Origin: Burkholderia ambifaria AMMD | Lineage (GTDB): Bacteria > Pseudomonadota > Gammaproteobacteria > Burkholderiales > Burkholderiaceae | Direction: 5' to 3' | Length of the DNA stretch: 64,000 nt | Assembly: GCF_000203915.1 (NCBI RefSeq) | Contig: NC_008391.1 | Coordinates: forward strand, 62,001-126,000 | The notes under the pieces: generated by a model | Told to the model about the DNA's origin: nothing | Seen by the model: only the letters and a program-made list of their open reading frames with translations | Database searches by the model: none | Part shown: piece after piece, positions 38,886-49,228 of the stretch | Position numbering within the stretch: the stretch's first letter is position 1 | Layout: every line of letters begins with the position of its first letter | Position numbers and translations under genes: made by a program

Positions 38886-39872
38886 TTAGTTCTTCAGCAG
38901 ATGGGCGACGCCGTCGCGCTCTTCGAGCAGCTCGGCCAGCGTGCCGTCCATCTTCTCGCGCGAGAACGCGTCGATTTCCAGGCCTTCGACGCGCTTGTAC
39001 TCGCCGTTTTCGCACACGACCGGCACGCCGTAGATGATGTCTTCGGGGATGCCGTACGAGCCGTCCGACGGGATGCCCATCGTGACCCACTTGCCGTTCG
39101 TGCCGAGGACCCAGTCACGCACGTGGTCGATCGCCGCGTTGGCTGCCGACGCTGCCGACGACAGGCCGCGCGCTTCGATGATCGCCGCGCCGCGCTTGCC
39201 GACGGTCGGGATGAACGTGTCGCGGTTCCACACGTCGTCGTTGATCAGCTTCAGCAGCGACTCGCCTTCGGCGGTCGCGAAGCGGAAGTCGGGGTACATC
39301 GTCGGCGAGTGGTTGCCCCACACGGCGAGCTTCTCGATCGATGCGACCGGCTTGCCCGACTTCGCGGCGAGCTGCGACAGCGCGCGGTTGTGGTCGAGGC
39401 GCAGCATGGCCGTGAAGTTCTTCTTCGGCAGATCCGGTGCCGACTTCATGGCGATGTACGCGTTGGTGTTCGCCGGGTTGCCGACGACCAGCACCTTCAC
39501 GTCGCGGCTCGCGACTTCGTTCAGCGCGGCGCCCTGGACCGTGAAGATCTCGGCGTTCGCCGACAGCAGGTCCTTGCGCTCCATGCCCTTCGAGCGCGGA
39601 CGTGCGCCGACCAGCAGAGCGACGTCTGCATCCTTGAATGCAACCTTCGGATCGTCGGTGATCACGACGCCCGCGAGCAGCGGGAACGCGCAATCGTCGA
39701 GCTCCATCACGACGCCTTTGACGGCGGCTTGGGCTTGCGGGAGGTCGAGCAGTTGCAGGATGACCGGCTGGTCCTTGCCGAGCAGGTCGCCGTTCGCGAT
39801 GCGGAACAGCAGGGAGTATGCGATTTGACCTGCGGCGCCGGTGACGGCAACGCGCTTTGCGGGCTTAGCCAT
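38886..39872 (-). CDS. mdh: NAD-dependent malate dehydrogenase
   Basis: 328 residues. '[20 protein letters not shown]' is the nucleotide motif, '[20 protein letters not shown]' the middle signature and '[20 protein letters not shown]' and '[12 protein letters not shown]' hold the Arg and catalytic His. GGAG lies before the start. It oxidises malate to oxaloacetate. It is divergent from the GntR regulator across 297 bp. Confidence 0.98.
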
Positions 39873-40096
39873 TGAAAATCTCCAGGACGGGTGAAGCGGT
39901 GGACGCTAGGCAAAACGCCATTCTATGCGCGTTACGCGTAGCGTTGCATTGAAGCAGGGCGGAGGACTCGCGAATGGCACACGCGGTGAACCTGGAGACG
40001 GCCGTGGCACGTAGCCGGGGACGCATTTTGCACCCGCGAACCCTTGCTCGCCCCGGAGTGTAGGAGCCGGCTGGCCCAAAGTCAAACGGTATCATA

Positions 40097-40112
40097 TGTC
40101 TTATATAAGACA
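40097..40112. promoter_or_regulatory. 16-bp perfect palindrome between mdh and the GntR gene
   Basis: TGTCTTATATAAGACA is perfectly symmetrical and continues imperfectly to CAT...ATG on either side (40093-40116). It is AT-rich in a GC-rich promoter and lies about 55-70 bp upstream of the GntR start, 225 bp from mdh. Its form suits a GntR/HutC-type operator, most simply for autoregulation. Confidence 0.65.
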
Positions 40113-40169
40113 GATGTTTTGCGGAATTTGAGTGGACGAAAAAGCGCGGTTTGTGATGAAATGCGCGCC

Positions 40170-40985
40170 ATGACATCGAACCAGGCGAACAACGCGAATC
40201 CAACCGGCGCAGGCGGCCCAGGGCAGCCGGGCGCGGGTGATTCCGCGCCGGCGCCTGCCGCTTCGCCGTCCCCGACCTTCAGCCCGTTATACCAGCAGAT
40301 CAAGTCATTGATCACGCAGAGTCTCGAATCCGGTGAATGGAAGCCGGGCGAGATCATCCCGAGCGAAGTGGAGCTCGCGGCCCGCTATAAGGTGAGCCAA
40401 GGCACCGTTCGCAAGGCGATCGACGAACTGGCCGCCGAAAACCTCGTGGTCCGGCGGCAGGGCAAGGGGACGTTTGTTGCAACGCACAACGAGGATCGCG
40501 CGCAGTTCCGCTTCCTGCGGCTGCTGGCCGACGACGGTGCCGAGCATCCGCACGTGAGCCGGCTGCTCGAGTGCCGGCGCCTGCGCGCGCCGGCCGAGAT
40601 CGCGCGGCAGCTCGACCTGAAGCCGGCCGACCCGGTCGTGCAGGTGCGCCGCCTGCTGGAGTTCGATAGCGAAGTGACGGTGCTCGACGAGATCTGGCTG
40701 CCGGGCACGATGTTCCGCGGGCTCACGTTCGAGCGGTTGAGCGAGTACAAGGGGCCGCTCTACGCGATGTTCGAGACGGAGTTCGGCACGCGGATGATCC
40801 GCGCGACGGAGAAGATCCGCGCGGTCGCGGCGGAGCCGGCGGTGGCCGACCTGCTGCACGTGCCGGCGGGTTTTCCGTTGCTGTCGGTCGAGCGCGTGTC
40901 CTACACGTACGGTGACCGGCCGGTGGAAGTGCGGCGCGGCTGGTATGTCACAACCGGGTACTACTATCAGAATGACTTGAGTTGA
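40170..40985 (+). CDS. GntR/HutC-family regulator of the TCA cluster
   Basis: 271 residues from ATG 40170; ATG 40161 three codons upstream is as likely. A Pro/Gly/Ala-rich lead of about 35 residues precedes the winged helix ('PLYQQIKSLITQSLESGEWK', 'IPSEVELAARYKVSQGTVRK', 'RRQGKGTFV'). The UTRA ligand domain follows, with 'LLECRRLRAPAEIARQLDLK' and the end motif 'DRPVEVRRGWYVTTGYYYQN'. It sits between mdh and sdhCDABE, so it likely regulates one or both; the ligand would be an organic acid. A 16-bp palindrome upstream is its probable site. Confidence 0.92.
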   Translation: MTSNQANNANPTGAGGPGQPGAGDSAPAPAASPSPTFSPLYQQIKSLITQSLESGEWKPGEIIPSEVELAARYKVSQGTVRKAIDELAAENLVVRRQGKGTFVATHNEDRAQFRFLRLLADDGAEHPHVSRLLECRRLRAPAEIARQLDLKPADPVVQVRRLLEFDSEVTVLDEIWLPGTMFRGLTFERLSEYKGPLYAMFETEFGTRMIRATEKIRAVAAEPAVADLLHVPAGFPLLSVERVSYTYGDRPVEVRRGWYVTTGYYYQNDLS

Positions 40986-41154
40986 CGGTGTTCGGCTCGG
41001 GCCGGGTGCATTCGCGTTCCACACGCGCGCGAAGCACGTTTTGGGCCGCCTTTGTTCGTGTTCGCGCAACTATCCAGAGCAGACTTTCGCTGCAGCGCGA
41101 TATAAAAAGGCGCTAAAATCGCGGATTAGTGTGACAACATAGTAGGGGTCTAGC

Positions 41155-41571
41155 ATGACTGACGCAGTAAGAAAGCCGAGGCCGGAATACCGGAACATCG
41201 GAATCGGCGACATCACGTTGAAATACCGCATGCCTCTGGCTGCGATATTGTCGATTCTCCACCGAGTCAGCGGCGCGCTGCTGTTCCTGTTCCTGCCGTT
41301 CGTGCTGTTCCTCTTCGACCAGAGCCTCACCTCCGAGCTCAGCTTCGAAGTCTTCAAGGCTTTCCTCTCCAACATCGTCGTCAAGCTGATCGTCCTCGCG
41401 CTGTCGTGGGCGTTCCTCCACCATTTCTGCGCCGGCATTCGCCACCTGCTGATGGACGTCAACCACGACGCCGTCTCGAAGGAAGGCGGCAAGCGGACGG
41501 CCGTCGTCGTCTTTGTCGTCTCGATCGCGCTGACGATCGCCATGGCACTCAAACTGTTCGGAGCATTCTAA
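41155..41571 (+). CDS. sdhC: Succinate dehydrogenase cytochrome b556 subunit
   Basis: 138 residues with three helices. 'LHRVSGALLFLFLPFVLFLF' holds the conserved Ser/Arg quinone-site residues and 'HHFCAGIRHLLMDVNHD' the heme histidine. AGGGG precedes the start. First gene of the sdhCDABE operon, four bases before sdhD. Anchors complex II in the inner membrane. Confidence 0.96.
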   Translation: MTDAVRKPRPEYRNIGIGDITLKYRMPLAAILSILHRVSGALLFLFLPFVLFLFDQSLTSELSFEVFKAFLSNIVVKLIVLALSWAFLHHFCAGIRHLLMDVNHDAVSKEGGKRTAVVVFVVSIALTIAMALKLFGAF

Positions 41572-41575
41572 GAAA

Positions 41576-41944
41576 ATGGCAGCCAATAACCGAATCGGCT
41601 CGAAGCGCCTCGTCGTCGGCGCTCACTACGGCCTGCGCGACTGGCTCGCGCAGCGCGTCACCGCCACGATCATGGCAGTCTACACGGTCATTCTGCTCGC
41701 GCTGTTCTTCGGCGCGCATGACTTCTCGTACGAAGGCTGGGCGTCGATCTTCTCCGCGCAATGGATGAAGCTCGCGACCTTCGTGACGCTGCTTTCCCTC
41801 TTCTACCACGCATGGGTCGGCGTGCGCGACATCTGGATGGACTACGTGAAGCCCGTCGGTGTGCGCCTGCTGCTGCAATCGCTGACCATCGTCTGGCTGC
41901 TCGCATGTGCGGGCTACGCCGCGCAGATTCTCTGGAGAGTGTAA
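41576..41944 (+). CDS. sdhD: Succinate dehydrogenase membrane anchor subunit
   Basis: 122 residues, three helices. 'GLRDWLAQRVTATIMAVYTV' and 'FYHAWVGVRDIWMDYVKPVG' are the SdhD signatures, the latter with the heme ligand region. Tightly packed between sdhC and sdhA. Confidence 0.96.
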   Translation: MAANNRIGSKRLVVGAHYGLRDWLAQRVTATIMAVYTVILLALFFGAHDFSYEGWASIFSAQWMKLATFVTLLSLFYHAWVGVRDIWMDYVKPVGVRLLLQSLTIVWLLACAGYAAQILWRV

Positions 41945-41947
41945 AGA

Positions 41948-43723
41948 ATGGCTGCAATCAAAACTTCCCTGCCGCGCCGCAAGTTCGACGTGGTGATCGT
42001 CGGCGCGGGCGGCTCGGGCTTGCGCGCAGCGCTGCAACTGTCGCGCGCGGGCCTGTCGGTCGGCGTGCTCTCGAAGGTGTTCCCGACCCGTTCGCACACG
42101 GTGGCCGCGCAGGGCGGCATCGGCGCGTCGCTCGGCAACATGAGCGAAGACAACTGGCACTTCCACTTCTACGACACGATCAAGGGTTCCGACTGGCTCG
42201 GCGACCAGGACGCGATCGAGTTCATGTGCCGCGAAGCACCGAACGTCGTGTACGAACTGGAACACTTCGGCATGCCGTTCGACCGTAACGCGGACGGCAC
42301 GATCTACCAGCGTCCGTTCGGCGGCCATACGGCGAACTACGGCGAGAAGCCGGTCCAGCGCGCTTGCGCGGCCGCCGACCGTACCGGTCACGCGCTGCTG
42401 CACACGCTGTACCAGCAGAACGTCGAAGCGAAGACGCAGTTCTTCGTCGAATGGATGGCGCTCGACCTGATCCGCGATGCGGACGGCGACGTGCTCGGCG
42501 TGACGGCCCTCGAGATGGAGACGGGCGACGTCTACATCATGGAAGGCAAGACGACGCTGTTCGCGACGGGCGGCGCAGGCCGGATCTTCGCGGCATCGAC
42601 CAACGCGTTCATCAACACCGGCGACGGCCTCGGCATGGCCGCGCGTTCGGGCATCGCGCTGCAGGACATGGAGTTCTGGCAGTTCCACCCGACCGGTGTG
42701 GCCGGCGCGGGCGTGCTGATCACCGAAGGCGTGCGCGGCGAAGGCGGTATCCTGCGCAACGCGAACGGCGAGCGCTTCATGGAACGCTACGCACCGACGC
42801 TGAAGGATCTGGCGCCGCGTGACTTCGTGTCGCGTTCGATGGACCAGGAAATCAAGGAAGGCCGCGGCGTCGGTCCGAACAAGGACCACGTGCTGCTCGA
42901 CCTGTCGCACATCGGCGCCGAGACGATCATGAAGCGTCTGCCGTCGATCCGCGAAATCGCGCTGAAGTTCGCGAACGTCGACGCGATCAAGGAACCGATC
43001 CCGGTCGTCCCGACGATCCACTACCAGATGGGCGGCATCCCGACCAACATCCACGGTCAGGTCGTCGGCACGTCGCGCGATCACAAGGAACCGGTCAACG
43101 GCTTCTACGCAGTGGGCGAATGCTCGTGCGTGTCCGTGCACGGCGCGAACCGCCTCGGCACGAACTCGCTGCTGGACCTCGTGGTGTTCGGCCGTGCGGC
43201 CGGCAACCACATCGTCGAGCACGTGAAGAACCAGAAGGAACACAAGCCGCTGCCGGCCGATGCAGGCGAGTTCTCGCTGGCGCGTCTGAACAAGCTCGAC
43301 AAGTCGTCGTCGGGCGAATACACGCAGGACGTCGCGAACGACATCCGCGCGACGATGCAGAAGCACGCGGGCGTGTTCCGCACGTCGGCGCTGCTGAAGG
43401 AAGGCGTCGAGCAGATGGCCGGCCTCGCGGCACGCGTGGAAAGCATCCACCTGAAGGACAAGTCGAAAGTGTTCAACACCGCGCGCGTCGAAGCGCTCGA
43501 GCTGGAGAACCTGATCGAAGTGGCCCGCGCGACGATGGTGTCGGCGGAAGCGCGCAAGGAAAGCCGTGGCGCACACGCGCACAGCGACTACGAACACCGC
43601 GACGACGACAACTGGCTGCGCCACACGCTGTGGTACAGCGAAGGCGATCGCCTCGACTACAAGCCGGTTCAAATGAAGCCGCTGACGGTCGAATCCGTGC
43701 CGCCGAAGCCGCGCACGTTCTAA
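41948..43723 (+). CDS. sdhA: Succinate dehydrogenase flavoprotein subunit
   Basis: 591 residues. '[20 protein letters not shown]' binds FAD and '[18 protein letters not shown]' contains the His that links FAD covalently. '[20 protein letters not shown]' and '[20 protein letters not shown]' bring active-site residues. The C-terminal '[13 protein letters not shown]' is the family end. Oxidises succinate to fumarate. Confidence 0.98.
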   Translation: MAAIKTSLPRRKFDVVIVGAGGSGLRAALQLSRAGLSVGVLSKVFPTRSHTVAAQGGIGASLGNMSEDNWHFHFYDTIKGSDWLGDQDAIEFMCREAPNVVYELEHFGMPFDRNADGTIYQRPFGGHTANYGEKPVQRACAAADRTGHALLHTLYQQNVEAKTQFFVEWMALDLIRDADGDVLGVTALEMETGDVYIMEGKTTLFATGGAGRIFAASTNAFINTGDGLGMAARSGIALQDMEFWQFHPTGVAGAGVLITEGVRGEGGILRNANGERFMERYAPTLKDLAPRDFVSRSMDQEIKEGRGVGPNKDHVLLDLSHIGAETIMKRLPSIREIALKFANVDAIKEPIPVVPTIHYQMGGIPTNIHGQVVGTSRDHKEPVNGFYAVGECSCVSVHGANRLGTNSLLDLVVFGRAAGNHIVEHVKNQKEHKPLPADAGEFSLARLNKLDKSSSGEYTQDVANDIRATMQKHAGVFRTSALLKEGVEQMAGLAARVESIHLKDKSKVFNTARVEALELENLIEVARATMVSAEARKESRGAHAHSDYEHRDDDNWLRHTLWYSEGDRLDYKPVQMKPLTVESVPPKPRTF

Positions 43724-43744
43724 GCCGAGTCAAAGGAATCCGAA

Positions 43745-44446
43745 ATGGCAAAACGCATTTTTGAAGTCTACCGCTACGATCCGGACAAGGACGCGGCGCC
43801 GCGCATGCAGACGTACGAGCTCGAGATCCAGCATGAGCGCATGCTGCTCGACGCACTGGTCAAGCTGAAGGCAGTGGACGAGACGCTGTCGTTCCGCCGT
43901 TCGTGCCGTGAAGGCGTGTGCGGTTCGGACGCGATGAACATCAACGGCAAGAACGGTCTCGCGTGCCTGACGAACCTGAACGACCTGCCGCAGAAGATCG
44001 TGCTGCGCCCGCTGCCGGGCCTGCCCGTCGTGCGCGACCTGATCGTCGACATGACGCACTTCTTCAACCAGTATCACTCGATCAAGCCGTACCTGATCAA
44101 CGACGCGCCGCCGCCGGAGAAGGAACGCCTCCAGTCGCCGGAAGAGCGCGACGAGCTCGACGGCGTGTACGAGTGCATTCTGTGCGCGAGCTGCTCGACG
44201 TCGTGCCCGAGCTTCTGGTGGAACCCGGACAAGTTCGTCGGCCCGGCCGGCCTGCTGCAGGCTTACCGCTTCATCGCGGATAGTCGCGACACCGCCACCG
44301 GCGAGCGTCTCGACAACCTGGAAGACCCGTACCGTCTGTTCCGTTGCCACACGATCATGAACTGCGTCGACGTTTGCCCGAAGGGCCTGAACCCGACGAA
44401 GGCGATCGGCAAGATCAAGGAACTGATGGTTCGCCGCGCGGTTTAA
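43745..44446 (+). CDS. sdhB: Succinate dehydrogenase iron-sulphur subunit
   Basis: 233 residues. The [2Fe-2S] cysteines are in '[20 protein letters not shown]', and the [4Fe-4S] and [3Fe-4S] ligands in '[17 protein letters not shown]' and '[17 protein letters not shown]'. AAGGA precedes the start. Transfers electrons from the flavoprotein to quinone. Confidence 0.98.
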   Translation: MAKRIFEVYRYDPDKDAAPRMQTYELEIQHERMLLDALVKLKAVDETLSFRRSCREGVCGSDAMNINGKNGLACLTNLNDLPQKIVLRPLPGLPVVRDLIVDMTHFFNQYHSIKPYLINDAPPPEKERLQSPEERDELDGVYECILCASCSTSCPSFWWNPDKFVGPAGLLQAYRFIADSRDTATGERLDNLEDPYRLFRCHTIMNCVDVCPKGLNPTKAIGKIKELMVRRAV

Positions 44447-44452
44447 AGTTTG

Positions 44453-44725
44453 ATGAGCGACGATTCGCATCAATCCGACCCGCACCGTCGCGCGCGCCTT
44501 CGCTGGCGCGCGCGGCGGGGTCTGCTGGAAAACGACATCATCTTCGAGCGTTTCTTCAGCAGATACGAGCATGACCTCACCGATGCAGACGTAGGCGCGT
44601 TGTCGCGCCTGCTCGATCTGAGCGACAACGACCTGATGGACTTGCTCCTCGCGCGCAAGGAACCAGAGGGCGACCTAGACAGCCCGGAAATTCACAGGCT
44701 GTTGGAGATGCTGCGCAACGTGTAA
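44453..44725 (+). CDS. sdhE: FAD assembly factor SdhE
   Basis: 90 residues, starting 7 bases after sdhB. 'RARLRWRARRGLLENDIIFE' contains the conserved RGxxE motif required for flavinylation of SdhA, and 'DLTDADVGALSRLLDLSDND' completes the small helical fold. Placement directly after sdhB fits its role. Confidence 0.95.
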   Translation: MSDDSHQSDPHRRARLRWRARRGLLENDIIFERFFSRYEHDLTDADVGALSRLLDLSDNDLMDLLLARKEPEGDLDSPEIHRLLEMLRNV

Positions 44726-44791
44726 CGCCAAGGTGTCACGCGTTGTGCCCGTTATCGAATCCCGTTTCTTTATTTCGATTGAGGATGTGCC

Positions 44792-46093
44792 ATGACTCCG
44801 TCTGATGTTAAAGCCACGCTATCGTTCAGCGACAACTCGCCGAGCGTCGAAATGCCGATCTACAAGGGGACGATGGGCCCGGACGTGATCGACATCCGCA
44901 AGCTGTACGGCCAGACCGGCAAGTTCACTTACGACCCGGGCTTCATGTCGACGGCAGCTTGTAATTCGGCGATCACGTACATCGACGGCGACAAGGGCGA
45001 ACTGCTGTACCGCGGCTACCCGATCGACAACCTCGCGCAGAACGCCGACTTCCTTGAGACCTGCTACCTGCTGCTGAAGGGCGAGCTGCCGAACGCCGCG
45101 CAAAAGAAGGAATTCGTCGACACCGTCACGAAGCACACGATGGTGCACGAGCAGATGCACTTCTTCTTCCGTGGCTTCCGTCGCGACGCGCACCCGATGG
45201 CGGTGCTGGTGGCGGCCGTCGGCGCGCTGTCGGCGTTCTACCACGACTCGCTCGACATCAACGATCCGCGTCACCGTGAAGTATCGGCGATCCGCATGAT
45301 CGCGAAGCTGCCGACGCTCGTCGCGATGGCGTACAAGTTCAGCATCGGCCAGCCGTTCGTTTATCCGAAGAACGAACTGTCGTACAGCGCGAACTTCATG
45401 CACATGATGTTCTCGAACCCGTGCGAAGAGTACAAGGTCAACGACGTGCTCGTGCGCGCGCTCGACCGTATCCTGATCCTGCACGCCGATCACGAGCAGA
45501 ACGCATCGACGTCGACGGTCCGCCTGGCCGGCTCGTCGGGCGCGAACCCGTTCGCGTGTATCGCTGCCGGTATCGCATGTCTGTGGGGCCCGGCGCACGG
45601 TGGTGCGAACGAAGCCGCGCTGAACATGCTCGAGCAAATCGGTTCGCCGGACAACATCCCCGAATTCATCAAGCAGGTGAAGGACAAGAATTCGGGCGTG
45701 AAGCTGATGGGTTTCGGCCACCGCGTGTACAAGAACTACGACCCGCGTGCGAAGCTGATGCGCGAGACGTGCTACGAAGTGCTGAACGAACTGGGCCTGC
45801 ACGACGACCCGCTGTTCAAGCTCGCGATGCAGCTCGAGAAGATCGCGCTGGAAGACGAATACTTCGTGTCGCGCAAGCTGTACCCGAACGTCGACTTCTA
45901 CTCGGGCATCGTTCAGCGCGCGCTGGGCATCCCGACGTCGATGTTCACGTGTATCTTCGCGATGGCACGTACGGTCGGCTGGATCGCACAGTGGAACGAA
46001 ATGATTGCGGATCCGGAGCAGAAGATCGGCCGTCCGCGTCAGCTGTTCATCGGCGACGCGCCGCGCGAAGCGAAGCCGATCAACGCACGTTAA
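44792..46093 (+). CDS. gltA: Citrate synthase (type II)
   Basis: 433 residues. The catalytic regions '[20 protein letters not shown]', '[17 protein letters not shown]' and '[16 protein letters not shown]' hold the two His and the Asp of the active site. The N-terminal 30-residue domain is that of NADH-sensitive type II enzymes. Starts 67 bp after sdhE with GAGGATG upstream and ends at a terminator, closing the cluster. Condenses acetyl-CoA with oxaloacetate. Confidence 0.98.
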   Translation: MTPSDVKATLSFSDNSPSVEMPIYKGTMGPDVIDIRKLYGQTGKFTYDPGFMSTAACNSAITYIDGDKGELLYRGYPIDNLAQNADFLETCYLLLKGELPNAAQKKEFVDTVTKHTMVHEQMHFFFRGFRRDAHPMAVLVAAVGALSAFYHDSLDINDPRHREVSAIRMIAKLPTLVAMAYKFSIGQPFVYPKNELSYSANFMHMMFSNPCEEYKVNDVLVRALDRILILHADHEQNASTSTVRLAGSSGANPFACIAAGIACLWGPAHGGANEAALNMLEQIGSPDNIPEFIKQVKDKNSGVKLMGFGHRVYKNYDPRAKLMRETCYEVLNELGLHDDPLFKLAMQLEKIALEDEYFVSRKLYPNVDFYSGIVQRALGIPTSMFTCIFAMARTVGWIAQWNEMIADPEQKIGRPRQLFIGDAPREAKPINAR

Positions 46094-46151
46094 GTCGTGC
46101 GCGGCGCGAACGGCCGTCAGGCCGCTCGCGTCCGGCAATCGCAACGCCCCG

Positions 46152-46183
46152 CACCCCGGTGGGTCATCCCGCCGGGGTGTTTT
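46152..46183 (+). terminator. Intrinsic terminator of the sdh-gltA unit
   Basis: CACCCCGG pairs with CCGGGGTG (46152-46159 and 46172-46179), extended inward by TGGG/CCCG around TCAT, then TTTT. The AraC gene ends against it on the other strand. Confidence 0.9.
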
Positions 46184-47166
46184 CATTTGCGCGGCCGGCG
46201 TTGGCCATGGGCCGGTCCGGTCCCGCGTTCCAGCGACGGCGGCCGCGTGTCGAGCGGCGGCGCGTCGGCGTCGGGCGCGTGGCCGTGCTGCGCGAAGAAC
46301 TGCCGGTAAGCGCCGGGCGTCATCCCGCGCGCGGCGAGGAACTGGCGGTTGAAGTTCGCGGCATTCGGAATGCCGCAGCGCGCGGCCACCGTCGCTATCG
46401 GCCAGTCGGTGCCGACCAGATGGCGGCACGCATGCGCGAGCCGCAGCCGCTGCACGTAGCGGCCGACGCTTTCGCCGAGGTGCCGCACGAACAGCCGCTG
46501 CAGCGTACGCTCGGACATGTGTGCGACCGCGGCCAGCGCGTCGATGCGCAGTGGCTCGTGGAAGTGCCGGTCGATCGCATCGAGCACGCGATCGAGGCGC
46601 TCGGCTTCGGGCGCGGCCGAGTCGGCCGATGGCGTCGCCGCGTCGGCCCGCTCGTAGGCCTGCGCGGTGGCGAGCGGCTCGCCGCCGGCTTCCGCAAGGT
46701 CGGCGAGCGTGTCGAGCGCGGCCGCGAGGCGCACGCGCGGCGACGGGTCGAGCAAGCGCGGCAGTCGCTCGCGCATCGCGCGGGCCGTCGCGGCGTCGAA
46801 AGCGAGGCCGGGCGCCGCGCGCCGCAGCAGCGAGCGCAGCGGCGCGTACTCGGGACAGCAGTCGGCCACGCGCCGCGCCCAGTCGCCGTCGAACCAGACG
46901 ACGAGCGCGACTTCCGGCGCGTCGCGATCGATGCGCGCGTTCGATGACCACGTATGCGGCAGGTTGGGCGGCACGAGCACCAGGTCGTCGTCCGTGTAGC
47001 GGGCGACGTGATCGCCGACGAAGCGTCGGCCGCGGCTGTTCAGTGTCAGCGTCAGTTCGTACTCGGGATGGCGATGCCATTCGAACGGAATGCGTGCGAG
47101 CTGGCGGTGGTACACGCGGATCGAACAGCCGGGGGCGAACGCCACATGCTCGTACTGCGGTTTCAT
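46183..47166 (-). CDS. AraC-family transcriptional regulator
   Basis: 327 residues from ATG 47166, preceded by GGAGGT. The N-terminal cupin-like sensor has 'EWHRHPEYELTLTLNSRGRR' and 'LVLVPPNLPHTWSS'. The C-terminal double HTH has 'LRIDALAAVAHMSERTLQRL' and 'ATVAARCGIPNAANFNRQFL'. The last 35 residues are a Pro-rich tail. It is divergent from the VOC gene by 71 bp and may control it. Confidence 0.92.
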   Translation of the reverse strand: MKPQYEHVAFAPGCSIRVYHRQLARIPFEWHRHPEYELTLTLNSRGRRFVGDHVARYTDDDLVLVPPNLPHTWSSNARIDRDAPEVALVVWFDGDWARRVADCCPEYAPLRSLLRRAAPGLAFDAATARAMRERLPRLLDPSPRVRLAAALDTLADLAEAGGEPLATAQAYERADAATPSADSAAPEAERLDRVLDAIDRHFHEPLRIDALAAVAHMSERTLQRLFVRHLGESVGRYVQRLRLAHACRHLVGTDWPIATVAARCGIPNAANFNRQFLAARGMTPGAYRQFFAQHGHAPDADAPPLDTRPPSLERGTGPAHGQRRPRK

Positions 47167-47237
47167 TGCGACCTCCGGTCGAGCGCGGCAGCGCGCCGTG
47201 GCATGATCGTGATCGATCACCACGACGGAGCGATGCC

Positions 47238-47627
47238 ATGTTTTCACATGTTTGCGTGGGCGTGCGCGATACCGCGCGCGCGTACGACTTCTACGCGCCG
47301 CTGTTCGCGGAACTCGGCCTGCGTCTCAAATTCAGCGAACCGGACGGCTGGTCGGGCTGGATGCCGGCCGACGCCGATCGGCCGCTGTTCTTCTTCGGTA
47401 GGCCGCTCGACGGCCGCGCGCCGGAACCGGGCAATGGCCACACGATCGCGTTCGACGCGCAAACGCGGGCGCAGGTCGACCGCTGCCATGCGCTTGCACT
47501 GCAGCACGGCGGCACCTGCGAAGGGCCGCCGGGCCTGCGGCCGCACTATCACCGCGACTACTACGGCGCGTATTTCCGCGACCCGGACGGCAACAAGCTG
47601 TGCGTGGTCTGCCACCGTCCCGAGTAG
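47238..47627 (+). CDS. VOC-family (glyoxalase/bleomycin-resistance fold) protein
   Basis: 129 residues. Paired beta-alpha-beta modules open with 'MFSHVCVGVRDTARAYDFYA' and close with 'YYGAYFRDPDGNKLCVVCH'. His4, His in 'NGHTIAF' and the C-terminal Glu/Asn positions suggest a metal site, but the substrate is open. Divergent from the AraC regulator. Confidence 0.9.
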   Translation: MFSHVCVGVRDTARAYDFYAPLFAELGLRLKFSEPDGWSGWMPADADRPLFFFGRPLDGRAPEPGNGHTIAFDAQTRAQVDRCHALALQHGGTCEGPPGLRPHYHRDYYGAYFRDPDGNKLCVVCHRPE

Positions 47628-47738
47628 CGCGCCGGTTGTCAGGATTGTATCGATTGTTGGCCGGATAGTGTCGATCGCGGCCGTGCGTCGGCCGTACGCT
47701 GAGCACTCGTCACGACACGATTCCACGAGGAGACAACG

Positions 47739-48992
47739 ATGCACCTGACGATCGACGATTTGCCGGCCGCGATCCGCGCGGCGAAAAGGGCGCTGCGCGC
47801 CGACCTGCCCGGATACGCGGCCACATTCCGCGAGCTGGAGGGCGATATCGCGCGGCAGGTCGATGCGATCCGCCGGGCACACGCGCACGGCCATGACGTG
47901 ATTCCGGTGCTGCGGTTCGCGGATATCGCGAACGGCACCGTCGATCCACAGACGATCGCCGCGATCCGCACGCACGGTGCGGCGGTGATCCGTGGCGTGT
48001 TCGACGCGGCGCAGGCGCGTGACTGGAATGACGAGATCGGCGCGTACCTGGACGCGAACCGCTTCGCCGAGCGGCTGCATGCGCGTGCCGAGGACCGCTA
48101 CTTTGGCAACCTCGCGTCGGGCAAGCCGCAGATCTACGGCGTCTACTGGTCGAAGCCGCAGGTGGCCGCGCGCCAGTCGCCGGCGCTCACGCAGGCACGC
48201 GTGTTCATGAACCGCCTGTGGCGGCATGCGGACGGCCAGCGCACGCACTTCGATCCCGACCGGGTGCCGGCCTACGCGGACCGGATTCGCCGCCGGCCGC
48301 CGGGCTCCACGTCGCTCGGGCTGTCGCCGCATGTCGACGGCGGCTCGGTCGAACGCTGGCTCGGCGCGAATTTCCGGCAGGTCTATCGCCACGTACTGGG
48401 CGGCCAGTGGCGCGATTACGACCCGTTCGACGCCGCGTTTCGTCCCGATGTCGAGGAGATTCCGTCGCCGGCCGTATGCTCGATGTTCCGCACGTTCCAG
48501 GGCTGGACCGCGCTGACGCCGCAGGGGCCCGGCGACGGCACGCTGCAGCTGATTCCGGTGGCGAACGCGATGGCGTACGTCGTGCTGCGCGCGCTGCAGG
48601 ACGACGTCGCCGACGACAACCTGTGCGGCGCGCGTCCGGGCCGCGCGCTGTCGATCCTGCCCGAATGGCATGCGCTGCTGCTCGACGCGCTGGTGCCGAT
48701 TCCGCACATGGAGCCGGGCGATGCCGTGTTCTGGCACGGCGACGTCGTGCACGCGGTCGAGGATGCGCATCGCGGCAGCGGCGACAGCAACGTGATGTAC
48801 ATCGCGGCCGCGCCCGGCTGCGCGAAGAACGACGCGTACCTGCAGCGCCAGCGGCTCGCGTTCCTGCGTGGCGACAGCCCGCCGGATTTCCCGGCCGATC
48901 ATTTCGAGGTGGAATTCGACGGACGGGGTGGCGAGGGCGACCTTACGGCGCTTGGCCGTGCGCAAATGGGGTTCGGGCCGCTCGCTGCATGA
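47739..48992 (+). CDS. DUF1479-family protein (2-oxoglutarate/Fe(II) oxygenase-like)
   Basis: 417 residues, a typical family length (E. coli YbiU group). 'THGAAVIRGVFDAAQARDWN' opens the jelly roll. 'LSPHVDGGSVERWLGANF' provides an HxD metal pair, and the distal His is in 'VFWHGDVVHAVEDAH'. AGGAG lies seven bases before the start. The activity is predicted from fold; the substrate is unknown. Confidence 0.9.
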   Translation: MHLTIDDLPAAIRAAKRALRADLPGYAATFRELEGDIARQVDAIRRAHAHGHDVIPVLRFADIANGTVDPQTIAAIRTHGAAVIRGVFDAAQARDWNDEIGAYLDANRFAERLHARAEDRYFGNLASGKPQIYGVYWSKPQVAARQSPALTQARVFMNRLWRHADGQRTHFDPDRVPAYADRIRRRPPGSTSLGLSPHVDGGSVERWLGANFRQVYRHVLGGQWRDYDPFDAAFRPDVEEIPSPAVCSMFRTFQGWTALTPQGPGDGTLQLIPVANAMAYVVLRALQDDVADDNLCGARPGRALSILPEWHALLLDALVPIPHMEPGDAVFWHGDVVHAVEDAHRGSGDSNVMYIAAAPGCAKNDAYLQRQRLAFLRGDSPPDFPADHFEVEFDGRGGEGDLTALGRAQMGFGPLAA

Positions 48993-49228
48993 CGGATGCG
49001 GCGGCAACATCGGCCGCCGCGGCCGCTGCGTTACGCGGAATCGGTCGATCGCGCTGCTTTCGTCTGCTATCTGCCGAATCCGCTGTGTCTCGGCTTCAAT
49101 TCGACGCGATCGGCTGCGGGCGTGCCCGAAATCGACGCGAATTGCGCAAATTGGCTTCCGATAATGGTCCGGACACAACGCAGCCGCCCTGTGCACCGCA
49201 CGGGGGCAGCGTAACCATGGAGGAGTCG

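Noticed and set aside
41549..43672. Open frame of about 700 codons on the minus strand
   Set aside because: Exact shadow of sdhD/sdhA; the sense strand has all complex II motifs.
44819..47239. Open frame of about 800 codons on the minus strand
   Set aside because: Covers the antisense of gltA and an out-of-frame reading of the AraC gene; composition is shadow-like.
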